28,302 bases of DNA, from the NCBI GenBank assembly GCA_964616145.1, contig CAZTRD010000012.1, forward strand, positions 1-28,302, given 5' to 3'. Positions 1-5,871 of the stretch are shown piece by piece; positions within the stretch are counted from its first letter, which is position 1; each line of letters starts with the position of its first letter. A program made the translations under genes and the position numbers. Origin of the DNA: JAQTNP01 sp964616145. GTDB lineage: Bacteria > Patescibacteriota > Minisyncoccia > Minisyncoccales > PEYH01. The notes under the pieces are model-generated. The model had not been told where the DNA came from. It saw nothing but the letters and a program-made list of their open reading frames with translations, and did no database searches.

Positions 1-28
1 AAACCAGAATAGGCTAAGCTGACTAGAA

Positions 29-60
29 GCAGGTCTGAATAGCGTCCACTCTTCGTAGCA
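29..60 (+). repeat. Intergenic repeat, copy 1 (diverged)
   Basis: First of four copies of a core running AGGTCTGAAtAgCGTcCACTC-UUCG. It matches copies 2 to 4 across about 28 nt and then diverges. The loop tetranucleotide is TTCG, but its closing pair is C-T instead of C-G, so the small hairpin is poorer here. A terminator hairpin follows at once. The function is unknown. Confidence 0.7.
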
Positions 61-69
61 AAAGTAAAG

Positions 70-90
70 TCGCCTTAATGGCGATTTTTA
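70..90 (+). terminator. Rho-independent terminator
   Basis: TCGCC (70-74), loop TTAAT, GGCGA (80-84), then a run of T. The stem sequence recurs in terminators at 1357, 3800 and 14441, so it seems to be a favoured terminator in this genome. It would end transcription entering from outside the window. Confidence 0.6.
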
Positions 91-91
91 G

Positions 92-181
92 TTGACAATA
101 ATTATTTTACCGTGAGATGATTAAATTAGGCTGGAGTTCTTTGACTTCTCCCACGTTGTGGGGCTTTCCCTCTATAGAGGG
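92..181 (+). promoter_or_regulatory. -35 box and hairpin-rich leader of the 202 gene
   Basis: A consensus TTGACA lies at 92-97; no good -10 is obvious near 113-120, so the exact promoter is uncertain. Between it and the gene are two clean hairpins: CCCAC-GTT-GTGGG (150-162) and the perfect palindrome CCCTCTATAGAGGG (168-181). The second ends about 10 nt before the Shine-Dalgarno site. A structured leader of this kind could control translation, but no known riboswitch class is recognised. Confidence 0.4.
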
Positions 182-201
182 CATCTCAAAGGAGGCATCA
201 T

Positions 202-552
202 ATGCGACAGGTGTTGACTGTAGTGGCAATGAACTTCGCAGACACGTTGCAGTTGAAGCGTTTCATCAAGAAGATCTTCCAAGATCTTCAACCTCTTCCA
301 AGCAGATCGTACGAAGTAAGGTTTGTCGTGAACAAGGACGACGCTACGATAAGCTCGGGAATAGAGGCTTCTGTAGGGTGGTTTCCTCACTTTCAAGAGG
401 AGGAAGTGCCGAAGGGTGTATCTGCTGCCGATTGGGCGCAGTTGATCGTCGAGGAATTGACACTTCTGCTGCTCGTCAGCAGTAAGTTCGTCCTAAAGTC
501 GGTAAACATAGTTGAAGAAGGCATTATCGATATCTACATCGAGAAATGCTAG
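202..552 (+). CDS. Hypothetical protein, G+C-richer than its neighbours
   Basis: 116 aa, no family recognised. It starts MRQVLTVVAMN and looks like a small soluble alpha/beta protein with a hydrophobic stretch (ELTLLLLV) near residues 85-95. The start is well supported: GGAGG at 191-195 sits 6 nt before the ATG, which is unusual here because most genes lack a Shine-Dalgarno site. By eye the base composition is close to half G+C with GTC, CTT, AAG and CTG codons, unlike the AT-rich neighbours. Together with the strong ribosome-binding site this suggests horizontal acquisition or a different expression regime, as for the 12047 gene. An overlapping longer frame (117-485) lacks a ribosome-binding site and was not accepted. 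Confidence 0.65.
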   Translation: MRQVLTVVAMNFADTLQLKRFIKKIFQDLQPLPSRSYEVRFVVNKDDATISSGIEASVGWFPHFQEEEVPKGVSAADWAQLIVEELTLLLLVSSKFVLKSVNIVEEGIIDIYIEKC

Positions 553-597
553 CTTCACCTGTGTTCGAATAGCACGAGTAGGTAAGAGCTCTAGCCT

Positions 598-640
598 TGG
601 GTCGCTGCAATGGGATTGTGGCGACCCATCCTTCTTTAAT
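598..640 (+). terminator. Terminator after the 202 gene
   Basis: TGGGTCGC (598-605) pairs with GCGACCCA (621-628), an 8-bp perfect stem, followed by a T-rich stretch (ATCCTTCTTTAAT). It lies about 45 nt after the stop codon. Confidence 0.6.
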
Positions 641-665
641 ATTATCTGTTAGTATGGCTTATCCC

Positions 666-781
666 AAGCAGGTCTGAACAGCGTCCACTCTACGGAGTCA
701 TTCCAAGAGCCCTCTATTTATGAGGGTTCTTAAATTACTGGGAGTAGGACGTAGAACTTTTGATATATTTTTGATAGAATA
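666..781 (+). repeat. Intergenic repeat, copy 2, with terminator and promoter
   Basis: Core AAGCAGGTCTGAAC.. to ..CTACGGAG (666-697), containing ACTC-TACG-GAGT, a hairpin with a C(UACG)G loop. Then comes a terminator-like hairpin CCCTC/GAGGG (710-714, 722-726) and the promoter of the next gene. The whole 116-nt block is clearly homologous to 1531-1645, including the promoter. Confidence 0.8.
752..780 (+). promoter_or_regulatory. Promoter of the NYN gene, leaderless geometry
   Basis: The -10 is TAGAAT (775-780) with an extended TG motif inside TTTTTGATAGAATA. A weak -35 candidate TAGAAC (752-757) lies exactly 17 nt upstream. Only 7 nt separate the -10 from the ATG at 788, so the transcript would begin at or next to the start codon. 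Confidence 0.6.
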
Positions 782-787
782 AATTAT

Positions 788-1267
788 ATGGGAAATAATT
801 ACGCTTTTATAGATAGCCAAAATCTAAATTTGGGAGTAAAAAGTCAGGGATGGAAATTAAACTTTTCTCGTTTCAGGATTTTTCTTGAAGACAAATATAA
901 GGTTAAAAAAGCTTTTATATTTATTGGCTATGTTCCCAATAATCAATCTTTATATACGGAATTACAGAAATCTGGATACATCTGTATTTTCAAGCCGACA
1001 ATGGAGATAAAAGAACATGGCAAAATAAAAATAAAAGGCAATGTTGATGCGGAATTAGTTTTACATACAATGATAGAGTATGCAAATTATGATAAGGCGG
1101 TAATTGTTTCTGGAGACGGAGACTTTTATTGTCTGGTGGAGCACCTGGCGAAGAATAGCAAATTATTAAAAATTATTGTTCCGAATAAGAAACATTCTTC
1201 ATTGTTGCGGAAATTCAGTAATTTTATCGTAAATATCCAATTATTTCAAAATAAATTAAGGAAATAA
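788..1267 (+). CDS. NYN-domain (LabA/DUF88-like) ribonuclease
   Basis: 159 aa, single domain. The PIN-like NYN fold is indicated by the strand-end acid in FIDSQN (D9), the NVDAEL motif (D87) and VSGDGDF (D110 and D112). Together these form the acidic cluster that binds metal in NYN/PIN nucleases. Length and motif order fit the LabA-like/DUF88 family, whose members are RNases or suspected RNases. The RNA substrate cannot be told from sequence. The gene stands alone between repeat-bearing intergenic regions and has no Shine-Dalgarno site, so translation is probably leaderless. Confidence 0.88.
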   Translation: MGNNYAFIDSQNLNLGVKSQGWKLNFSRFRIFLEDKYKVKKAFIFIGYVPNNQSLYTELQKSGYICIFKPTMEIKEHGKIKIKGNVDAELVLHTMIEYANYDKAVIVSGDGDFYCLVEHLAKNSKLLKIIVPNKKHSSLLRKFSNFIVNIQLFQNKLRK

Positions 1268-1272
1268 AAAGA

Positions 1273-1312
1273 AGAGGCATTCCCTCGGGACGAAACCCTT
1301 TGGTAATCCTCT
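1273..1312 (+). other. Hairpin just after the NYN gene
   Basis: AGAGG (1273-1277) pairs with CCTCT (1308-1312), with inner ATT/AAT and CC/GG pairs separated by single mismatches. It starts 5 nt after the stop codon and has no T-run directly behind it. It could be a 3'-end stabiliser, a weak terminator or a short structured RNA. Confidence 0.4.
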
Positions 1313-1356
1313 CATCGTGATATTGTCATTATAGCAAGTCGAAAGTTTTTGTCAAT

Positions 1357-1393
1357 AATCGCCTTAACAATCTGGGCGATTTTGTTGTAGAAT
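1357..1393 (+). promoter_or_regulatory. Terminator running directly into a promoter
   Basis: AATCGCC (1357-1363) and GGCGATT (1375-1381) form a 7-bp stem followed by TTTGTTG, which continues into the -10 TAGAAT (1388-1393). The T-tract of the terminator is therefore also the upstream part of the next -10. Six nt later is the ATG at 1400. Confidence 0.55.
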
Positions 1394-1399
1394 AAAACT

Positions 1400-1528
1400 A
1401 TGAATGATAAACTAAGAAAATTTATAACTTCAACCAAAAAAGATATTAAACTATTATTATTTTTCGTCTTGATAGTTTTGATTTTATTTACTGTAAGCTT
1501 ATTATCGGTATGTGGGGTGAAATATTAA
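1400..1528 (+). CDS. Small single-span membrane protein (42 aa)
   Basis: ATG at 1400 and TAA at 1526-1528. The first 17 residues are basic and polar (MNDKLRKFITSTKKDIK). They are followed by a hydrophobic span of about 20 residues (LLLFFVLIVLILFTVSLL) and a short tail with one Cys. The -10 TAGAAT ends 6 nt before the start, as at other genes here. No family is recognised. The stop is directly followed by repeat copy 3. Confidence 0.6.
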   Translation: MNDKLRKFITSTKKDIKLLLFFVLIVLILFTVSLLSVCGVKY

Positions 1529-1530
1529 TA

Positions 1531-1645
1531 AACAGGTCTGAACATCGTTCACTCTACGGAGCAATTTCAAGAGCCATCTATTTACGAGGGTTTTTGAATT
1601 AGGGAGACGTGGACGTAGAACTTTTGATATATTTTTGATAGAATA
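1531..1645 (+). repeat. Intergenic repeat, copy 3, with promoter
   Basis: Core ACAGGTCTGAACAtCGTtCACTC-TACG-GAG (1532-1561), two nt after the stop of the 1400 gene. The terminator position is conserved, but its stem is decayed (CCATC facing GAGGG), although five T remain. The following promoter (TAGAAC 1616-1621, TAGAAT 1639-1644, 17-nt spacer) is nearly identical to that at 752-780. Confidence 0.8.
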
Positions 1646-1667
1646 GAGAAATATATTAAATAAAAAT

Positions 1668-1934
1668 ATGCTATACATAGCAATATCTATCGTCGTATTA
1701 GCCATTATTATGGTAGTCGTAATTTATTTAGCAAAAAGCAGGATGAGACATATAGAGCAAGATACGAAAAAAGAAAATAAACTAATGTTCTGGATTGGAA
1801 TAGCAGTAGTAGCAATAGCAGTGATATTTTTCTTAACAGCGAAAGAAGAATTTGAGAATAAGATATGGACTGTTCCTATTTGGATAATGGGGACAGGATT
1901 AATAGCGGGTTCACGATATAGGCTCATAAAATAA
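1668..1934 (+). CDS. Small membrane protein, three predicted spans
   Basis: 88 aa with hydrophobic spans at about 2-21, 41-58 and 68-82. A charged, probably cytoplasmic loop (SRMRHIEQDTKKENK) separates the first two. It has no enzymatic motif and no recognised family. The -10 TAGAAT at 1639-1644 leaves a leader of roughly 17 nt without a Shine-Dalgarno site. It is followed 36 nt later by another tiny ORF and then by repeat copy 4. Confidence 0.65.
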   Translation: MLYIAISIVVLAIIMVVVIYLAKSRMRHIEQDTKKENKLMFWIGIAVVAIAVIFFLTAKEEFENKIWTVPIWIMGTGLIAGSRYRLIK

Positions 1935-1970
1935 TAAAATCTATTTTTACTTGAATAAAAAAGGTCAAAA

Positions 1971-2099
1971 ATGAACCTCCCATTAAATAATTTTAAAACC
2001 CTTATAATGCAAGGAAATTGGATATTAGGATTTCTTGGGTTTATGGGAATAAAAGGGATACAAGGTTTTTTAAGCGGAAATTCTTCGGAAGCTATTTAG
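1971..2099 (+). CDS. Small hydrophobic protein (42 aa)
   Basis: ATG at 1971 and TAG at 2097-2099. The sequence has a polar N-terminus and a Gly-rich hydrophobic middle (WILGFLGFMGIKGI), then a polar tail. A purine-rich AAAAAAGGT lies about 5 nt before the ATG. It could be a tiny membrane protein or the tail of a decayed membrane gene. It probably shares a transcript with the 1668 gene. Confidence 0.45.
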   Translation: MNLPLNNFKTLIMQGNWILGFLGFMGIKGIQGFLSGNSSEAI

Positions 2100-2141
2100 T
2101 TTGTATGGTTTATCTATTTTATCCCTAAGAAATTTCAATAA

Positions 2142-2172
2142 AACAGGCCTGAACATCATTCACTCTCCGGAG
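2142..2172 (+). repeat. Intergenic repeat, copy 4
   Basis: Core ACAGGcCTGAACATCaTTCACTC-TCCG-GAG. The loop is UCCG closed by C-G (C2165, G2170), again a UNCG tetraloop. Upstream, a GTATGGtTTATC string resembles GTATGGcTTATC upstream of copy 2. The downstream part differs from copies 2 and 3. Confidence 0.7.
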
Positions 2173-2232
2173 CCAATCCGACCTTAATATAGCCACTTCA
2201 TTTTGAGGCGGGTTTATTTTTAAGTTGACGAC

Positions 2233-2278
2233 TTGTTGACAACTCTATTTATTAATAATACAATGAAGTTGTTAACAA
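2233..2278 (+). promoter_or_regulatory. Promoter with two palindromic operators
   Basis: TTGACA (2236-2241), 17-nt spacer and TACAAT (2259-2264) form a near-consensus promoter. TTGTTGACAA (2233-2242) overlaps the -35. The perfect palindrome TTGTTAACAA (2269-2278) covers the predicted transcription start. The two sites differ at one position and are 36 bp apart. The gene served begins with a winged-helix domain, so autoregulation is a natural inference. Confidence 0.65.
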
Positions 2279-2282
2279 ATAT

Positions 2283-3311
2283 ATGAAAAAAGACATTAAA
2301 AAAATAATATTAGAGCAATTAACAAAAAAAGGAGAAATCAAGGTTGCCGATGTTATTAAGGCAACTGGTTTTTCGCGCGCATATATAAACAGATTTTTAC
2401 AAGAGCTTAAAAAAGAAGGAAAAATTGTTTTAATCGGAAAGGCGAATGCAGCTCGTTACATTTTGTCGGAGAAAGCTGAAAAAGCTAAAAAAGACATTCT
2501 TTCTATAAATAAAATTATGTCTAACACTAATCTTTCAGAAGACGTAATTTTAAGTGAGATAAAAGAACAAAGCGGAATCTTTATGAGTTTGCCAAAAAAT
2601 ATAATCAGCATTATTGATTATGCCTTTTCTGAAATGCTTAATAACGCAATTGAGCATTCAAAATCGGATAAAATAACTGTTTTTGTCGCGCAAGAGGGGA
2701 GAAAGATAGTTTTTGAGGTATTAGATCATGGGATAGGGATATTCAATAATATTATGTCTAAAAAGAAGCTAAATAATGAAATGGAAGCAATTCAAGATTT
2801 ACTGAAAGGAAAACAAACTACTGCCCCGCATAAGCATAGCGGTGAGGGTATATTTTTCACCTCAAAAATAGCTGATGAATTTTTGATCCAAAGCTTTGGG
2901 AAAAAGATTATTTTTAACAACCTCATAAACGATGTTTTTGTAAAGGATTCTTTTAAAATAAAGGGAACAAAAATAAATTTTAGCATATCTATTACCTCAA
3001 AAAAGGAGCTTAATGATATTTTTAAGGATTATTCTGGCGAATCGTTTGAATTCTCTAAAACGAAGGTAAAAATAGATTTATATGAGATCGATAATGCCTT
3101 TATTTCTCGCTCTCAAGCGAGGCGAGTTTTGGCTGGATTAGAAAAATTTAAAGAGATAGTTTTGGATTTCAAAAATGTTGAAACAGTTGGTCAAGGGTTT
3201 GCAGACGAGGTCTTTAGGGTTTGGAAAAACAATCATCCGAGTATAAAAATTGAGAATCAAAATGCAAACGAAAATATATTATTTATGATTGAGAGAGTGG
3301 CAAAACAATAA
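2283..3311 (+). CDS. wHTH-HATPase-DUF4325 (STAS-like) fusion regulator
   Basis: 342 aa in three parts. Residues 1-62 are a winged helix-turn-helix (VADVIKATGFSRAYINRFLQ). Residues about 95-237 are a GHKL/HATPase domain with the N-box SEMLNNAIEHS (E117, N121), the G1 box DHGIGIF, the G2 box HSGEGIFFTS and a late KGTKINFSI. Residues about 262-342 are a DUF4325 STAS-like domain (FISRSQARRVL, VETVGQGFADEVFRVW). The ATPase and STAS parts recall the SpoIIAB/SpoIIAA anti-sigma pair fused into one chain, here with its own DNA-binding head. The signal and targets are unknown; autoregulation through the 2233-2278 sites is inferred. No Shine-Dalgarno site; the leader is about 12 nt. Confidence 0.85.
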   Translation: MKKDIKKIILEQLTKKGEIKVADVIKATGFSRAYINRFLQELKKEGKIVLIGKANAARYILSEKAEKAKKDILSINKIMSNTNLSEDVILSEIKEQSGIFMSLPKNIISIIDYAFSEMLNNAIEHSKSDKITVFVAQEGRKIVFEVLDHGIGIFNNIMSKKKLNNEMEAIQDLLKGKQTTAPHKHSGEGIFFTSKIADEFLIQSFGKKIIFNNLINDVFVKDSFKIKGTKINFSISITSKKELNDIFKDYSGESFEFSKTKVKIDLYEIDNAFISRSQARRVLAGLEKFKEIVLDFKNVETVGQGFADEVFRVWKNNHPSIKIENQNANENILFMIERVAKQ

Positions 3312-3355
3312 AGCAGTTTTAACATTTCTTCGGGATTCTTTTTCTTATATCTAAA

Positions 3356-3374
3356 AACCACCGGCTTTAGCCGG
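3356..3374 (-). terminator. Possible terminator, functional on the minus strand
   Basis: CCGGC-TTTA-GCCGG hairpin (3361-3374). On the minus strand the stem is followed by GTGGTTTTTAG. No convincing minus-strand gene precedes it, so it may only mark the end of the 2283 unit. Confidence 0.25.
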
Positions 3375-3466
3375 CGCGTGCGTTTAAAGGCATAGAGTTC
3401 ACTAAACTTGATCTTTTAGAAGAATGAGTGTATGATAAAGACGAATACTCTGAGAGTTCCGATCTA

Positions 3467-3497
3467 CAAATAGTCAGACATCTGATTATACTATTTG
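3467..3497 (+). repeat. Nested inverted repeat before the 3536 gene
   Basis: CAAATAGT (3467-3474) is matched perfectly by ACTATTTG (3490-3497). Inside it CAGA/TCTG (3475-3478, 3481-3484) can form a second small stem. Just upstream is the palindrome ACTCTGAGAGT. This is possibly an operator or a leader hairpin. Confidence 0.4.
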
Positions 3498-3535
3498 CAA
3501 CTCACCGATATTGTAAGTTGTTTTATTTATAAAAT

Positions 3536-3763
3536 ATGATTCTAAGATTGAAAAAAACTCCAAAAATTATAATTTTGCACCAAAACAAAGAGCAGTTTTT
3601 AGAGGAGCACAATAAACTATCTCCTGAAAACTTAAAAGCCACTACCTCTCTGCTTTCTCGTTTTAAGATAGAAAAAGCATCGCTTTTTAAGAATGATAAT
3701 TGGTCTATAGATAAACTCAGAAGGCCCTTTATTTTATGGCTCACTTCTTTACATAAAGGATAG
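3536..3763 (+). CDS. Small hypothetical protein
   Basis: 75 aa, soluble, mixed charge, ending in an aromatic segment (RRPFILWLTSLHKG). The plus-strand frame was preferred over an antisense frame because its composition is typical of a soluble protein and a -10-like TATAAAAT lies close before the ATG. No family recognised. Confidence 0.45.
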   Translation: MILRLKKTPKIIILHQNKEQFLEEHNKLSPENLKATTSLLSRFKIEKASLFKNDNWSIDKLRRPFILWLTSLHKG

Positions 3764-3799
3764 GAAGATCTAACGCTATTAGTTCTCGAGAGTTGATAT

Positions 3800-3840
3800 A
3801 ATCGCCTTGCGGGCGATTTCGTGTTATTATTATATAGAAT
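3800..3840 (+). promoter_or_regulatory. Terminator followed by a -10 element
   Basis: AATCGCC (3800-3806) and GGCGATT (3812-3818) repeat the stem of the 1357 terminator. They are followed by a T-rich stretch and TAGAAT (3835-3840). The next ATG (3856) is 15 nt after the -10. Confidence 0.5.
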
Positions 3841-3855
3841 TTATAACTAAAATCT

Positions 3856-4620
3856 ATGCCAATCAAAAAATCAACCCTAGAGAAAAAATGGTATTACAGA
3901 GTTATAAAAGTATTCTTATTGATAGCTCCATTTTTGTTAGCGATCTTTCTCTTAATTAAGAAAACAGATATCTTCAACATATCGCACAAAGATATCCTGG
4001 GCGTATTGCAGAATAATATTACTTATATCGTCTACGTTGTAATAGGATTAGTCCTGTATTTCTTGGTTTTGGGGCTTGCTTGGAAAATTATTCTTTACAT
4101 TGCATTTGGGGGATTGGAAGACGATAGAATTAAAAGAGACAATGGAGGGGAGTTGGTAAAACCAAAACAAAACCAAGTAATACAATCAATAATTCCTCTT
4201 ATAATTATCCTGGCTATTATTGCTATTTTTGCATTATCCCAGGCAGGATATATCAAATTACCCAAGATAAACCTAGACAATACTACTAAAAACCATACAT
4301 ATGGTACCTCTTGTACGAATAGCGATGGAAAAACAGGTTTATATGGCACAAATGGCATCTGCTATACATGTTCTGGCAATGGGGTTGCAGTTACTAGCCC
4401 TACAAATAATAATTGTTCAAGCGGTACATCCGGGGTTTACTGTTGCAGCACTGGAAACAATTATAATGGATGTATATCTACAGGATGTGGCTCTATGTGG
4501 TATTGCTCGGGAAGTTATTATATAGGAAACCAGGAAATTACGGTTCCCGGATTATGCTTCCCAGTGCATCCAGACAAAATTTATTCAAGCTGGACTGGTG
4601 TATGCAGGCAGTGCCCTTAA
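3856..4620 (+). CDS. Membrane protein with Cys-rich extracellular domain
   Basis: 254 aa. Three hydrophobic spans at about 16-34, 52-78 and 110-130 are separated by a basic, probably cytoplasmic loop (DDRIKRDNGGELVKPKQ). From about residue 145 to the end is a Ser/Gly/Asn/Cys-rich domain with more than a dozen cysteines in patterns such as SCTNSDG, CYTCSGNG, YCCSTG and CRQCP. Such disulfide-rich outer domains are common on candidate-phyla surface proteins; here it would be held at the membrane by the N-terminal spans. No enzymatic motif or family is recognised. It is transcribed alone. Confidence 0.75.
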   Translation: MPIKKSTLEKKWYYRVIKVFLLIAPFLLAIFLLIKKTDIFNISHKDILGVLQNNITYIVYVVIGLVLYFLVLGLAWKIILYIAFGGLEDDRIKRDNGGELVKPKQNQVIQSIIPLIIILAIIAIFALSQAGYIKLPKINLDNTTKNHTYGTSCTNSDGKTGLYGTNGICYTCSGNGVAVTSPTNNNCSSGTSGVYCCSTGNNYNGCISTGCGSMWYCSGSYYIGNQEITVPGLCFPVHPDKIYSSWTGVCRQCP

Positions 4621-4729
4621 AATATTAGAAAAAAGAGGTAAGCAAGAGATCTTTTTTGCTAGCAGTTTATCATAATTAGTTTTTAAAATTGACTTTAGAT
4701 AGTTCAGATTATAACATTAAGGAAGAAAA

Positions 4730-4760
4730 TTGATTTTCAGTAATATGACAGGAAAATCAA
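4730..4760 (+). promoter_or_regulatory. Hairpin with a start codon in its loop
   Basis: TTGATTTTC (4730-4738) and GAAAATCAA (4752-4760) are perfect 9-nt arms around a 13-nt loop that contains the ATG (4745-4747) of the 52-aa gene. It could present or mask the start codon in RNA, or serve as an operator in DNA. A weak promoter (TTGACT 4689, TATAAC 4710) lies upstream. Confidence 0.5.
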
Positions 4761-4903
4761 AACGTACAACTCATCGCAGCGTTACAGGGAAAAAACTATA
4801 TGCAGTCAGAGATGCTAGGGGGCGCTTCAAAGATATCCAGACTTACGAAAGAGCCCATCGCGCTAATCTGGCTCATAAAAGCAAGGCGGAGAAACAGAAA
4901 TGA
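4745..4903 (+). CDS. Small conserved basic protein (52 aa)
   Basis: Starts MTGKSKRTTHRSVTGKKLY and continues AVRDARGRFKDIQTYERAHR before a Lys-rich tail. The RDxxGRFKDIQTYxRAH core resembles a widespread family of tiny basic bacterial proteins of unknown function, so this ORF is probably real despite its size. The high Arg/Lys/His content suggests nucleic-acid or ribosome binding, which is inference. The start codon lies in the loop of a 9-bp hairpin. Confidence 0.65.
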   Translation: MTGKSKRTTHRSVTGKKLYAVRDARGRFKDIQTYERAHRANLAHKSKAEKQK

Positions 4904-4969
4904 ATCTTTCTTGAGAGAGTATTGATATTCAATAGCTATTTTTTTATTCCATTAGATTGAATATTTTGC

Positions 4970-4975
4970 TAAAAT
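4970..4975 (+). promoter_or_regulatory. -10 element of the MscL gene
   Basis: TAAAAT preceded by TTTTGC (extended -10 form), 20 nt before the ATG at 4996. The same TGCTAAAATA string precedes the 5351 gene. Confidence 0.45.
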
Positions 4976-4995
4976 AATACAATTAAACAAAATAT

Positions 4996-5295
4996 ATGAA
5001 CGGATTTGTTGACTTTATACGAAAACAGGGAGTTGTCGGCTTAGCAGTAGGCTTTATTCTAGGGGGAGCGGTTTCAAAGGTAGTATCTGCCTTAGTTACA
5101 GATATTATCAATCCGCTTTTAGGCGCAGCCCTTGGGAAAGTCGGCAGTTTATCAACCGCAAGCATTAATTTAGGATCAGTCAAAATACTCTGGGGAGATT
5201 TCGTTGCAGTAATTATTGATTTTCTTGTTATCGCCCTAGTTGTATATTTCGGTTTCAAGGCGTTAAAGCTGGATAAATTAGATAAAAAAGAATAA
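4996..5295 (+). CDS. mscL: Large-conductance mechanosensitive channel, MscL family
   Basis: 99 aa, shorter than the roughly 130-150 aa usual in the family. The N-terminal amphipathic helix and TM1 are well conserved (GVVGLAVGFILGGAVSKVVSALVTD), followed by INPLLGAAL. TM2 is at about 72-91 (FVAVIIDFLVIALVVYFGFKAL), with a short Lys/Asp-rich C-terminal tail. The periplasmic loop and the C-terminal bundle helix are abbreviated. It would act as a pentameric pore that releases solutes on hypo-osmotic shock. Confidence 0.88.
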   Translation: MNGFVDFIRKQGVVGLAVGFILGGAVSKVVSALVTDIINPLLGAALGKVGSLSTASINLGSVKILWGDFVAVIIDFLVIALVVYFGFKALKLDKLDKKE

Positions 5296-5350
5296 TCCAC
5301 TCCGCAGATTTATAACCAGTCATGTCTTCGTGCTAAAATATAATAAAAAT

Positions 5351-5857
5351 ATGAAAAATAAAATTTGGATCATTATTACTATAATATTAATCATAGTCAT
5401 AGGCGTCTTAATTTTTTTCCTCTTCGGCAGAAATAATAGCCCGCCTTTTTCCTCAGAATTTCTAAATAAACCGAAATATACTCCAGCAAGTGATTTATCA
5501 GAACAGCCCGACTTGGATAAATTTAATGAATATTTTACCAATGCTTGGATAGGGAAACTTCCAGAAGGTACAGAATTTAATCCCGCGTCAGTAGAGCAAA
5601 CACAGGCTTTTATCACTACAGATCAATTCTGCACCTCTTTAGATATAAAAAAGACAATTGCCGAAGGGAGTCTTGCTGTCGCTACCTATGATATAAATAC
5701 GCAAGAATACGTTGAGCCCAAAGGCGTTTTTCCAATGGAATTAAAACAAGGAAATACATTAGGTTGCGAGCCGTTCGCCTTTGGAGTTGGTAAATACGAA
5801 TCTAAAATTTACATAGACGATGTTTTGGCAATCGTCTTACCATTCGAAATTAAATAA
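5351..5857 (+). CDS. Membrane-anchored extracellular protein, unknown
   Basis: 168 aa from the ATG at 5351 (MKNKIWIIITIIL). A GTG 21 nt upstream would add seven residues, but it overlaps the -10 TAAAAT (5334-5339). One N-terminal span (5-25) is followed by an outside domain of about 140 residues with two Cys (CTSLDIKK and GCEPFAFG) that could form a disulfide. It ends in a strand-like segment (KIYIDDVLAIVLPFEIK). No family is recognised. It heads a tight run of plus-strand genes (gaps of 15 nt or less) up to the DedA gene. Confidence 0.65.
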   Translation: MKNKIWIIITIILIIVIGVLIFFLFGRNNSPPFSSEFLNKPKYTPASDLSEQPDLDKFNEYFTNAWIGKLPEGTEFNPASVEQTQAFITTDQFCTSLDIKKTIAEGSLAVATYDINTQEYVEPKGVFPMELKQGNTLGCEPFAFGVGKYESKIYIDDVLAIVLPFEIK

Positions 5858-5871
5858 TTTATAAAAATAAC

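Noticed and set aside
117..485. 122-aa frame overlapping the 202 gene
   Set aside because: It has no ribosome-binding site, runs through the leader hairpins and is rich in Arg/Ser/Cys as expected of a shadow frame; the 202 frame has a perfect Shine-Dalgarno site.
29..2172. Integron cassette array with attC sites
   Set aside because: Small orphan genes separated by repeats suggested attC, but the repeats lack the RYYYAAC...GTTRRRY ends and no integrase is present in the window.
3523..3744. Minus-strand 73-aa ORF opposite the 3536 gene
   Set aside because: A minus-strand terminator-like hairpin exists nearby, but the residue composition of this frame (Ser/Phe/Cys-rich) is that of an antisense shadow.
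5330..5350. GTG start adding seven residues to the 5351 protein
   Set aside because: The added codons overlap the likely -10 TAAAAT, and the ATG at 5351 gives a normal signal anchor.
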